In this document: positions 16,007-23,884 of the stretch, piece by piece | How positions within the stretch are numbered: position 1 is the stretch's first letter | How the letters are laid out: each line of letters starts with the position of its first letter | Origin: Lewinella sp. IMCC34183 | Lineage (GTDB): Bacteria; Bacteroidota; Bacteroidia; Chitinophagales; Saprospiraceae | NCBI RefSeq assembly: GCF_003390915.1 | Contig: NZ_QMEM01000008.1 | Location: 62,001 to 126,000, forward strand | Direction: 5' to 3' | Length of the DNA: 64,000 nt | Notes under the pieces: model-generated | What the model saw: the letters and a program-made list of their open reading frames with translations, nothing else | Told to the model about the DNA's origin: nothing | Database searches by the model: none | Program-made: the position numbers and the translations under genes

Positions 16007-16856
16007 GTCTACCCCAACCGCCCTCGTCACCGGCGCCACCACCGGCATCGGTCTGGCTACCGCCCGTGCCCTGGCGGCAGCGGGGTTCCACGTCCTGCTG
16101 CACGGCCGGACCCTAGAAAAGGCTCGCCGGGCCGCCGCCGAGCTTTCCCGCTACCGGGTGACGCCCGTATACGCCGACCTCGCCCGCCGGGCGGAGGTGG
16201 TGGCCCTCGCCGACCGTATCCGGGCGGAACAGCCCCCGCTCGACGTGCTCGTCAACAACGCAGGCGTGTGGAATTCCACCCAGGAACTGACCGCCGAAGG
16301 GGTGGAGCTCACCTTCGCCGTCAACCACCTGGCCGTCTACCTTCTCACCGGCCTGCTGCGCGACCACCTGCGCCCCCGCGCGCGCATCATCTGCGTAGCC
16401 AGCGACAGCCACCGGCAGGTGCGTGGGATGCGCTTCGACAACCTCAATCTCGACGGCAGCTACCACGGCCTGCGCAGCTACGCCCAGAGTAAGCTGGCCA
16501 ACGTGCTCTACTGCTACGAATACGACCACCGCAAGCAGGATGATACCATCGTGTGTGCGGTACAGCCCGGACTGGTACAGACCGACATCGGCATCAAGGG
16601 AAATACCTGGCTGCACCGCCTGGCGTGGCGGGTCCGCCGCCGGATGAGCGGCAACAAGACGCCAGAGGAGGGAGCCGCCACGGTCGTTTTCCTGGCCACG
16701 GTAAAGGAACCCCCGCCCAGCGGACTGTACTGGGACGACTGTCGGCCCAAGCAGTCCTACGCCAGCAGCTACGATCCCGTGGAGGCGCGCCGGCTGTGGG
16801 AAGTAAGCGAGCGGCTTACCGGCTTCACTTACGACTGGGGGGCGGGGCGGCAGTAA
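15999..16856 (+). CDS. Short-chain dehydrogenase/reductase (retinol-dehydrogenase-like)
   Basis: Classical-type SDR of 285 aa. The cofactor motif TGATTGIG is near the N-terminus, followed by NNAGVWN, and the catalytic YAQSK at about 164-168. The Arg in the HGRT loop suggests NADP(H). The substrate is unknown; similar proteins are annotated as retinol dehydrogenases or protochlorophyllide-reductase-like. Translationally coupled to xseB by an 8-base overlap, a pairing with no evident functional logic. Confidence 0.82.
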   Translation: MTESTPTALVTGATTGIGLATARALAAAGFHVLLHGRTLEKARRAAAELSRYRVTPVYADLARRAEVVALADRIRAEQPPLDVLVNNAGVWNSTQELTAEGVELTFAVNHLAVYLLTGLLRDHLRPRARIICVASDSHRQVRGMRFDNLNLDGSYHGLRSYAQSKLANVLYCYEYDHRKQDDTIVCAVQPGLVQTDIGIKGNTWLHRLAWRVRRRMSGNKTPEEGAATVVFLATVKEPPPSGLYWDDCRPKQSYASSYDPVEARRLWEVSERLTGFTYDWGAGRQ

Positions 16857-16859
16857 GGG

Positions 16860-17702
16860 TCAGCCGCGGGCGGAAACCGGGGCGGCGGCCAGCGGGCGCT
16901 CGTCGCGGTAGCGGCTGAACAGCCGCTCCAGAATGCGCATCCGCAGCGCGCGGGGCGTCACGTAGCTCGTGAACACCAGTACCCGAACCAGCCAGCCGGG
17001 CACGATCACCGCCTTGCCGGCGAGCATGCCGTGGATCGCCACGGGGGCAATGTCCTTGGGTAGCGTTACCAACAGTTTGGCGCGCTTACCCTGGGCGTGG
17101 ACGCGCCGCAGGCCATCGGCGTTGGTGATCACCGGCCCCGGACACAGTACCGATACGCTGACGCCGTGGTGCCGGAATTCCTCGCGCAGCGCGAGGGAGA
17201 AATTATAGACGAAGGCCTTCGTGCCGGTGTAGACGGTCTTGTAAGGAAGGGGGAGGGTTGCCTCCATGCTGCTCAGGTTAAGAATACCGCCGCGGCACGC
17301 CCGCAGGCGGGGCAGCATCCGGTAGGTAAGCTCCACCATGACCTGGTTGTTGAGCTGCAGCATCTTGTGGTATTCCGGCCAAGCCGTGTGCTCGAAGAGC
17401 CCGCCGCGCCCGAAGCCGGCGTTGTTGATCAGGTAGTTAATGGTCAGTGCCTCCTCCTCGAGCCACGCCACTACACGATCAATGGCGCCGTTGCCCGTCA
17501 GGTCGAGGGCCAGGACGCGGGCGGTATTCCCGGATTCGTCAGCGAGTACTTCACGCGCGTGTTCCAGGTCGGCGTCGGGCAGGCCGACGACGGCTACGCC
17601 CAGGCCCTGCCGGAGGGATTCCCTGGCAAGGGCCAGGCCAATCCCGTGGGTTCCACCGGTGATGAGTACCCATTCTGCAGGGCGTAAAGGGGGTGTGCGC
17701 AT
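16860..17702 (-). CDS. Short-chain dehydrogenase/reductase (DltE-like)
   Basis: 280-aa SDR with TGGTHGIG at the N-terminus, NNAGFGRGGLF, LSSMEATLPLPYKTVYTGTK (catalytic YTGTK) and a C-terminal hydrophobic stretch around 225-245 that may touch the membrane. The substrate is unknown. It is a separate gene from the plus-strand SDR and ends 3 bases from it (convergent). A box TACCTTTA lies at 17707-17714, 4 bases before the ATG, another candidate near-leaderless start. Confidence 0.82.
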   Translation of the reverse strand: MRTPPLRPAEWVLITGGTHGIGLALARESLRQGLGVAVVGLPDADLEHAREVLADESGNTARVLALDLTGNGAIDRVVAWLEEEALTINYLINNAGFGRGGLFEHTAWPEYHKMLQLNNQVMVELTYRMLPRLRACRGGILNLSSMEATLPLPYKTVYTGTKAFVYNFSLALREEFRHHGVSVSVLCPGPVITNADGLRRVHAQGKRAKLLVTLPKDIAPVAIHGMLAGKAVIVPGWLVRVLVFTSYVTPRALRMRILERLFSRYRDERPLAAAPVSARG

Positions 17703-17752
17703 GGGGTAAAGGTACTACGTACCGGGTGCAGCGCGCTACCCCGCACCGGGAA

Positions 17753-18574
17753 CTATCCCCGAGCGATCTCCGGTTCGGGACAGAGGACGCGGATCGCCCG
17801 CCGCAGGAAACCGGGGATAACCGTATCGTGGGTGTGGGAGATCTTGGTCGGATCGCTGAGGTCGGCCATCAGGCTGATCCACTTCTGCCTTCCGTGCTCG
17901 GCGATCACCTCCGTCTTGATGTCGGGGCGGCTGAAATGCTCCAGCATGCCGTCCGCGTCGGCCTCGGGGTGAAACTGGGTGCCGACGATCTCGGGGGTCC
18001 AGCGGATGGCCATGGTGGCGCGCTCCAGGTCGACGTGGGGCCGGTCTTTTTCGATCGCCAGGATGGTAGCTCCCAGTTCTTCCAGGCGGTCCTGGTCGGG
18101 CTGGATCACCTGGAAACGGCGGAAGTCGGCGGCCGTGAAGGGGTCGTCGAGGCCCGTGAAAATGGGGTCCTCCGCGCCTTCATCGGTCAGGTGCATCGGA
18201 AAGGTGCCGAAGCTGAGACTCCGCCGGGCGGTCACCTCGGCAAGGCCGAAGTGGTGGACGGCCATCTGGAAGCTGTGACAGATGAACAGCACGAATTTTT
18301 TGCGGTCGTGGGCGGCGTTGTAGGTCATTACGTCGTCCAGCCACTGCCCCCAGAGTCCTTCCCAGACGCCGTCGCCCTCGCGGGGATCGCCGGGTCCGCC
18401 CGAGCTGATGTAGATGTCGAAGTCCAGGTCGGGAAGCTGGTGCCGGGCGCGCACGTCGAAGACCTCGTACTCGACGCTGTCGGAGAACTGCTCTACGATC
18501 TCCCGGATGCAGCGCATGCCCTGGTTGGGGATGCCATTATATAGATCGAGTACGGCGAGACGGAGTCGGCTCAT
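17753..18574 (-). CDS. Class I glutamine amidotransferase-like protein (stand-alone)
   Basis: 273 aa with the GATase-1 fold as in GMP synthase: a nucleophile elbow FICHSFQ (Cys99) and the His202/Glu204 pair in GTQFHPEAD. The oxyanion-type turn is ISSGGPGDP near 57-65. There is no synthetase domain and no partner synthetase nearby, so it may act as a free amidase or gamma-glutamyl hydrolase on an unknown substrate. Length and residues look intact. Confidence 0.75.
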   Translation of the reverse strand: MSRLRLAVLDLYNGIPNQGMRCIREIVEQFSDSVEYEVFDVRARHQLPDLDFDIYISSGGPGDPREGDGVWEGLWGQWLDDVMTYNAAHDRKKFVLFICHSFQMAVHHFGLAEVTARRSLSFGTFPMHLTDEGAEDPIFTGLDDPFTAADFRRFQVIQPDQDRLEELGATILAIEKDRPHVDLERATMAIRWTPEIVGTQFHPEADADGMLEHFSRPDIKTEVIAEHGRQKWISLMADLSDPTKISHTHDTVIPGFLRRAIRVLCPEPEIARG

Positions 18575-18824
18575 GTTTTTTGGGGATTTAATAGCTAACG
18601 TGGTGGGGACGCAAATGCATCATCGAAGTAAGCAGGAACGGCGACAAGTTAACCGTTTGTCATTGAACGGACTACGCAGTACCCGCGGTATGCCCGGCAA
18701 CCAGTGATTGCGGCGACGCGCGGGTGCAATCTGTCACGAACAACGGCTGACAAGTTGGGTTATAACCTGCGAAGGGCATCAATTGTGCGGTCCGCACACC
18801 TGCCGCTTCAAGACCAGACTTCAT
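18575..18824. other. Intergenic region between the amidotransferase and nucleotidase genes
   Basis: 250 bases without a credible gene. One short perfect dyad GTGCGG-T-CCGCAC sits near 18788-18800. Both flanking genes are on the minus strand; this segment should contain the amidotransferase promoter, but no exact TAnnTTTG box was found. Confidence 0.4.
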
Positions 18825-19553
18825 TTAACTCAAGTTTAGATTGCCGTTTCCCTTTCCAGGAAGCGGTTTTTTTATGCCCAGTACCTCCGTCAGTTCCCGG
18901 ATATCACGGATGGTGAACGTGGCGCCGAGCTTGGGGTGGGCGGCGGCGCCCGGGTGACGGAGCCAGCAGGCGTCGTAGCCGAAGGCGAGGGCTCCGCCAA
19001 TGTCTGCGTTGGGGTTGTCGCCCACCACGAGTACGCTCGCGGGATCGGGGTGGCCCATCTCCCGCGCGGCGTGCTCGAAAAAGGCCGGATCGGGTTTGGC
19101 GGCGCCGACCTCGTCGGAGATCGCGATGAATTCGAAGTAGGGCGCGATGCCGGTATTGGCGAGCCGGGGGCGCTGCACTTCCCGCAGTCCGTTGGTGATC
19201 AGTCCCAGCCGGTAGCGGCTGCGCACGGTATCGAGCAGGTCGCGGGCACCGGCGAGCAGGTGATTGCTGGCGGCCAGGTAGGTACGGTAGCTCAGCGAGA
19301 GCTCTTCGACCGGGTGATCGTGGCGGTAGTGTTCCAGGAGACGCTTGAAGCGGATATCGCGGAGTTGCTCCTTGGGCAGGATGCCGTTTTCGAAGTCGGT
19401 CCAGGCCGCGCGATTGATCAGCCGGTAGGTGCCCAGTACCTCCTCGGACCATTTCAGGTCGCACTGCAGCAGGGTGCGTTCCAGGGCGCTGGCCTCCGCC
19501 GCGTTGAAATCCCAAAGCGTATTATCGGCATCAAACAGCAGCCAGGTATACAT
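18825..19553 (-). CDS. HAD hydrolase, YjjG-type pyrimidine nucleotidase
   Basis: 242-aa HAD phosphatase. Motif I is FDADNTLWDF with nucleophile Asp8, motif II ITNG, motif III in the AAKPDPAFF region, and motif IV VVGDNPNADIGGA. The first Asp-x-Asp-N-T-L-W form is characteristic of YjjG, which dephosphorylates noncanonical pyrimidine nucleotides. The start is the ATG of MYTWLLFD; upstream codons lack similarity. A box TACCTTGC lies 20 bases upstream. Confidence 0.85.
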   Translation of the reverse strand: MYTWLLFDADNTLWDFNAAEASALERTLLQCDLKWSEEVLGTYRLINRAAWTDFENGILPKEQLRDIRFKRLLEHYRHDHPVEELSLSYRTYLAASNHLLAGARDLLDTVRSRYRLGLITNGLREVQRPRLANTGIAPYFEFIAISDEVGAAKPDPAFFEHAAREMGHPDPASVLVVGDNPNADIGGALAFGYDACWLRHPGAAAHPKLGATFTIRDIRELTEVLGIKKPLPGKGNGNLNLS

Positions 19554-19694
19554 AAGCGGTAGCGTTGAGCGTTGCAAGGTACGCCAAGGTCCTCCGCACC
19601 CGCGCCTTGCCGCCGTTAACAAGTCATTTACTAGCCGTTAGGAGAATCGGGGTGTTATAGGAGGGATATTTGTCAAGAATTAAACCTGTTCCGT

Positions 19695-20207
19695 ATGCTT
19701 ACTTTCCGTTCTTCACTCTTTGGTGCCGCCGTACTGGCCCTCAGCGTATTTTCCTGCCAGCAGGGTAACGACGACGTGCGCGACGCCGCCCGCCAGAACA
19801 TCGAGACCGTCACCCCGGCCAACCCCAACGCCGCTGCCCCCATGCAGCCCAGCGTAGCCGCTCCCGCCGGTCCTACCACCGCCATGAATTTCGCGGAAAC
19901 CTCCTTCAACTTCGGTGAGGTGACCGAGGGTGAGATCATCACCCATACCTACGCCTTTACCAATACCGGCGAAGAGCCCCTGATCATCACCGATGCCAAG
20001 GGAAGCTGCGGCTGTACCGTGCCTTCGCGGCCGACCGCCCCGATTGCCCCCGGTGAGACCGGCGAGATCACCGTCCGCTTCGACACCAACAACAAGGTGG
20101 GCCAGCGCAACCAGCGCGTGACCATCACCGCCAACACCAACCCGGCCCAGACCGTCATCTCCCTCGACGGCACCGTGGTATCCGACCCCAACGCCGCTAC
20201 CCAGTAA
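19695..20207 (+). CDS. DUF1573 lipoprotein
   Basis: 170 aa. The signal peptide ends in a lipobox (LSVFSCQQG, Cys21), then an Ala/Pro/Asn-rich linker (about 35-62). An Ig-like DUF1573 domain follows: FNFGEVTEGEIITHTYAFTN, then GSCGCTVPS, PGETGEITVRFDT and TITANTNP. Probably anchored in the outer or inner membrane facing the periplasm. Function unknown; the CGC pair is a family feature that may bind metal or form a disulfide. A strong terminator follows. Confidence 0.85.
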   Translation: MLTFRSSLFGAAVLALSVFSCQQGNDDVRDAARQNIETVTPANPNAAAPMQPSVAAPAGPTTAMNFAETSFNFGEVTEGEIITHTYAFTNTGEEPLIITDAKGSCGCTVPSRPTAPIAPGETGEITVRFDTNNKVGQRNQRVTITANTNPAQTVISLDGTVVSDPNAATQ

Positions 20208-20228
20208 TTCGGAAAGCCCCGCGTAACG

Positions 20229-20264
20229 AAGCTTCGTCCGCAAACCGCGGGCGGAGCTTTTTTT
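20229..20264 (+). terminator. Rho-independent terminator after DUF1573 gene
   Basis: 13-base arms at 20229-20241 and 20247-20259 (with G-U pairs) followed by a run of seven T ending at 20264. Confidence 0.8.
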
Positions 20265-20286
20265 GTGCCGTTCCCAACCCGCAGCC

Positions 20287-20294
20287 TACTTTTG
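20287..20294 (+). promoter_or_regulatory. Putative -7 promoter box of the phosphatase-arfB unit
   Basis: TACTTTTG, exact TAnnTTTG match, 21 bases before the ATG at 20316. Confidence 0.5.
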
Positions 20295-20315
20295 CGGCTT
20301 TCGTAGCCTACCCTC

Positions 20316-21011
20316 ATGCCCCGCAGAATTGCCATTTCCGACATCCACGGGTGTGCCCGCACGTTTGAATCCCTGCTGGATCGGATCAGCCTCGGCACCA
20401 CCGACGACCTTTACCTGCTGGGTGATTTCGTCGATCGCGGTCCCCGCAGTGCCCAGGTCCTGGAGATGATCCTGCGGCTGCAGTCCGACGGGTACCGGGT
20501 CCATGCCCTGCGCGGTAACCACGACCAGTACATGCTGGATGCCCTGCTGCTGGCCGACAAGCGCTCCCGCTCGGCCTGGCGCAGCGCCGGGGCCGCCTCT
20601 ACCCGTGCGAGCTACATCGGACCGGGTAACCCGGAGGGGCGCATCGATCCCCAGCACATCACCTGGCTGAACCAGCTGCCGCACTACTACCTGCTCGACG
20701 ACTACATCCTGGTACACGCCGGCCTGAACTTTCGCCGCAAGAATCCGCTAAAGGGGAAGAAAGCCATGCTCAACCGCCGCAACTGGTACCGCCACATCGA
20801 CTACGACTGGCTGGGCGACCGGAAGATCGTCCACGGTCATACCCCCCTGACCCGCCTGCAGCTGGAGGCCCAGGCCCACCCCCGCCGCCGGGCGTACCCC
20901 GTATTTGACATCGATGCCGGCTGCTTCCACACCAAGCCGGGCATGGGCCACCTCTGCGCCCTGAACCTAGACGACCGCACCTTCACCTTCGTACCCAATA
21001 TCGACCGATGA
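20316..21011 (+). CDS. Serine/threonine-type metallophosphatase (calcineurin-like, PrpA/ApaH-like)
   Basis: 231-aa PPP-family phosphatase with the metal-binding motifs in order: SDIHGC (about 7-12), GDFVDRGP (about 36-43), GNHDQYM (about 69-75), a later HAGLNF, and VHGHTPL near 175. These place two metals in the active site. It could dephosphorylate proteins or dinucleoside polyphosphates; the sequence does not decide. It overlaps arfB by the four bases ATGA, so the two are translationally coupled. Confidence 0.88.
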   Translation: MPRRIAISDIHGCARTFESLLDRISLGTTDDLYLLGDFVDRGPRSAQVLEMILRLQSDGYRVHALRGNHDQYMLDALLLADKRSRSAWRSAGAASTRASYIGPGNPEGRIDPQHITWLNQLPHYYLLDDYILVHAGLNFRRKNPLKGKKAMLNRRNWYRHIDYDWLGDRKIVHGHTPLTRLQLEAQAHPRRRAYPVFDIDAGCFHTKPGMGHLCALNLDDRTFTFVPNIDR

Positions 21012-21409
21012 ACTGGGACGTGATCGAACGAGAACTGGAGCTGCGTACCTCCCGCTCCTCCGGCGCCGGCGGGCAGCACGTCAACAAGACCGAGAGCCGC
21101 GTGGAGCTGGTCCTCGACGTCGACGCCAGCCAGGGGCTAAGCCGCCGCGAGCGAGACAACATCCGCTTCTGGTTCGGCAACCGCCTGGATGGGCAGGGCC
21201 GCCTGTCGGTGACGGACCAGTCGGGCCGCTCCCAGCACAGCAATCGCCGCAACGCCCTCGCAGCCCTGCGCCAGCTACTGGAACGGGGTATCCGGAATCC
21301 ACCCAAGAAGCGGAAAGCCGGTAGCTTCAAGGCCAACAACCGGAAACGACTGAAACGAAAGAAGGAACGCGGGGAAATCAAAAAGAACCGGGGGAAGATT
21401 GATTGGTAG
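21008..21409 (+). CDS. arfB: Alternative ribosome-rescue factor B / peptidyl-tRNA hydrolase
   Basis: 133-aa release-factor-like protein that frees peptidyl-tRNA on stalled ribosomes. The catalytic GGQ is at 21-23 within SSGAGGQHVNKTES. The C-terminal basic tail (KRKAGSFKANNRKRLKRKKE and on) is the part that enters the mRNA channel. There is no stop-codon recognition domain, which distinguishes it from RF1/RF2. Coupled to the upstream phosphatase. Confidence 0.92.
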   Translation: MNWDVIERELELRTSRSSGAGGQHVNKTESRVELVLDVDASQGLSRRERDNIRFWFGNRLDGQGRLSVTDQSGRSQHSNRRNALAALRQLLERGIRNPPKKRKAGSFKANNRKRLKRKKERGEIKKNRGKIDW

Positions 21410-21512
21410 AGACTCGCTTTTGCTCGCGGTAGAGGCGCGACGTTTACGGGCCAAGTTTCTACTGAGCGCAGCTCTCTACCGGCGCAGCTCTCTACCGTGA
21501 GCGCAGCGAACG
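21410..21512. repeat. Dyad and short direct repeat between arfB and nusB
   Basis: GCGCAGCTCTCTACCG occurs twice in tandem near 21477-21498, and GGTAGAG near 21428 is its inverted partner. It lies between two convergent genes and may act as a bidirectional terminator. No gene is present. Confidence 0.5.
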
Positions 21513-22424
21513 CTACTTCACCAATCCCTCCGCCTGCAATTCCTTCAGCAACTTATCCAGGACCCCGTTCAGGAAGTCCTTGCTCTTGTCCGTGCTGTAC
21601 AGCTTGCTGATGTCGAGGTATTCGTTGAGGGTGACCTGGGGCGGGATGGAATCGAATTCGAGAAACTCGCCGATGGCCATCTTGAGGAGGATCATGTCGA
21701 TGATGGCTACCCGTTCGGCGTCCCAGTTCTGGAGGACCGACTTGATGCGGGTCAGCAACTGGTCGTTGGCGTCGACCACGAAGGACAGCAGCACCTCACC
21801 GAATTCGCTGACGGCCTCGGAGGTGGTTTCGTACTCCTGGTAAAAGGATCCGTCGGTAGGCAGGGCCTTGATGGTCTTCTTCATGGCGCCCACGACCAGG
21901 CTCTTGTCTTCCGTCCATAGTGGGAAGTGGTCCTCTACCATGGTAAGGAAAAGTTCCTGTCCCTGCAGCCACTTGTAAAGTCCGAGCAGCACGTCCCGGG
22001 TGTCTTCGGGGGTGGGTTCTTCCAGGGCGGCGTAGCTGGCGTAGGCGTCGGAGGCCAGGAAGTCGCGGTAGAGCTGCTTGACCTGGTCGGCATCGACCAT
22101 GCTCCGTATGCGGTACCGGTCGTACAGGCGGCTCAGCTCGTGGTTGTCGGTAAGCGAGCGAACGGCGGGGTTGGTCGCCAGGGTGGCGCGGAAGGCGAGG
22201 TCCTCCTCGGTCGGGCGAAATTTGGCGTTCCGGGTGGCCAGGTCCTGTTTGGCGTATTCGCAGCAACGCTGCAGGATGAGCAGGTTCTGGAGGTAAAGCT
22301 CGAAGGAGCGCTTCACCATCTGCGTATAGTGGCTGCGGATCGCCCGTAGATCATGGCGCTCCTGCCGCTGGGCGGCGTACAGGACCTGCATGATCTTGAT
22401 ACGAACGTTGCGGCGGCTCAACAT
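21513..22424 (-). CDS. nusB: Transcription antitermination factor NusB (long Bacteroidota form)
   Basis: 303 aa. The start MLSRRNVRIKIMQVLYA is the classic NusB N-terminus, and the C-terminal half shows the core AIIDMILLKMAIGEFL, then IPPQVTLNEYLDISKLYSTD and FLNGVLDKLL. Between them lies an extra helical region of about 150 residues that E. coli NusB (139 aa) lacks; long forms of this kind are usual in this phylum. It helps rRNA antitermination. Confidence 0.88.
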   Translation of the reverse strand: MLSRRNVRIKIMQVLYAAQRQERHDLRAIRSHYTQMVKRSFELYLQNLLILQRCCEYAKQDLATRNAKFRPTEEDLAFRATLATNPAVRSLTDNHELSRLYDRYRIRSMVDADQVKQLYRDFLASDAYASYAALEEPTPEDTRDVLLGLYKWLQGQELFLTMVEDHFPLWTEDKSLVVGAMKKTIKALPTDGSFYQEYETTSEAVSEFGEVLLSFVVDANDQLLTRIKSVLQNWDAERVAIIDMILLKMAIGEFLEFDSIPPQVTLNEYLDISKLYSTDKSKDFLNGVLDKLLKELQAEGLVK

Positions 22425-22500
22425 GGGGGTATCCGGTTTTCAAGGTTCGGAAGGGCGAAACTGCCCCTCCGGGAACCGCAAAGCAACGAAAAAAGCCCGA

Positions 22501-23871
22501 CTACTTACGGGAGGCGGCCAAAATATCCCGGTCGGCAATGAGGTCGAAGGCCGGCAGCTGGTCGTGGTGCCACTTGTTGACGATCACTCCCTCCTTCATG
22601 AGGACCACGCCGGGGTTCGACCGGATAATGGTCTTCAGCAGGATGTCATCGCCCCGGTAGAAGGGGTAGTCGGCGCCGACGGCCTCCTGGAAGCTTTCCA
22701 GGACAGCGTCGTCGGCATACTTGGTCATGGCGATCACCCGGTGGCCGGCCGCTTCGGCTTGCTCCACGACGGGCTGAATGTCTTCTTTCCAGTCGGCAAC
22801 GTACTCCGCGTTCCAGTCTCCGGGCTCGCCCTTGAGCTTGTAGGCTACTATAATGAAGGTGTAGCCGGGGTCGGCGAGCAGGTCGGGCACGATGTCGTAG
22901 CCCTCGGCGTCGCTCACCTCGAATTCGCTGATCTTGGTGGCCGCGATGGCTGGCTCGGACTTGAAGTTTTCAATGTCCCACTCCTCCTTGGGGTAGTCTT
23001 TGTAGACCTTCATAAAGTCTTCGGTAGACATCTCTACCACCTCGCCGGTCGCCTTATTGGTCATCTCGTAACCGAGTACGGTTACCCCGACGGCCGCATC
23101 CTGTTCGGCCTGCTTCACGGCGGCGACGTCGGTGCCGATCTTGAAGGGGCGGAAATCCTGCCCGGGGAGATCCCACACGAAGTTGCTGAGGGAGAAAAGG
23201 AGGGCACCCGCGGCCGTCACGGCCACCAGGCCGCCGCGGACCGCGGGGCTAAATATCTGGTGGAGCCGGGAGGGGGCCAGCAGAAAGAGCAGGGAGGGGA
23301 CGAGCAGGGCCACGTCCTTGAAGAAGCTTACGCGGGGCTCCAGCTTCAGGAAGTCCCCGAAGCAGCCGCAGTCCGTCACCTTCATGTTGGTGTCCGTCCA
23401 GTCCGCCCAGTCGGCGAAGGCGAAAAAGTTGACCCCCGAGGGCACGTAGCCGGTCAGGTAGGTAAAGCCGGTCAAAATCGTGAAGAAGGCCACCATCACG
23501 AACAGCAGGCCCGCCGTGAGCCGCGGCCGTGAGCCGAGGACGAGCATCATGCCGAGCACGATCTCCAGTACGATCATGAATACGGAAAACCCCTCCGAGA
23601 AACTTGCCAGCCAGGGAAAGAGCGGGGCCAGCCAGTCGGCACCTGCCCCCGCGGCCGTGGAGCTAAACTCGGCGAAGTACTGCTCCATCTTGTAGGCCGT
23701 CCCCAGCGGATCGATCGCCTTGACGTAGCCCGAAAACAGGAACAGCGCGCCGACGAAGTTCTGCAGCAGGCTCATGGCCAGGTTTCGGGTCGACTTCAGC
23801 ACGACGTGCGTCAGCGCCGTCAGGCCCAGGGCGGCCAGGCCGATGTAAAGGAGCAGGGTAGTAAGCGTCAT
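22501..23871 (-). CDS. BT_3928-family DoxX-like membrane protein
   Basis: 456 aa. Several transmembrane helices fill the first ~290 residues, with the DoxX motif FLFSGYVKAIDPLGTAYKMEQ near 40-60. A soluble C-terminal domain then resembles a thioredoxin-like fold without a CxxC (DIQPVVEQAEAAGHRVIAMT, then SNPGVVLMKEGVIVNKWHHD). It is an inner-membrane protein with an unknown role, possibly redox-linked by analogy with DoxX. The start is the ATG of MTLTTLLLY. It lies 13 bases downstream of the nuclease-helicase gene and may share its transcript. Confidence 0.75.
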   Translation of the reverse strand: MTLTTLLLYIGLAALGLTALTHVVLKSTRNLAMSLLQNFVGALFLFSGYVKAIDPLGTAYKMEQYFAEFSSTAAGAGADWLAPLFPWLASFSEGFSVFMIVLEIVLGMMLVLGSRPRLTAGLLFVMVAFFTILTGFTYLTGYVPSGVNFFAFADWADWTDTNMKVTDCGCFGDFLKLEPRVSFFKDVALLVPSLLFLLAPSRLHQIFSPAVRGGLVAVTAAGALLFSLSNFVWDLPGQDFRPFKIGTDVAAVKQAEQDAAVGVTVLGYEMTNKATGEVVEMSTEDFMKVYKDYPKEEWDIENFKSEPAIAATKISEFEVSDAEGYDIVPDLLADPGYTFIIVAYKLKGEPGDWNAEYVADWKEDIQPVVEQAEAAGHRVIAMTKYADDAVLESFQEAVGADYPFYRGDDILLKTIIRSNPGVVLMKEGVIVNKWHHDQLPAFDLIADRDILAASRK

Positions 23872-23884
23872 GAACGGGGAAATT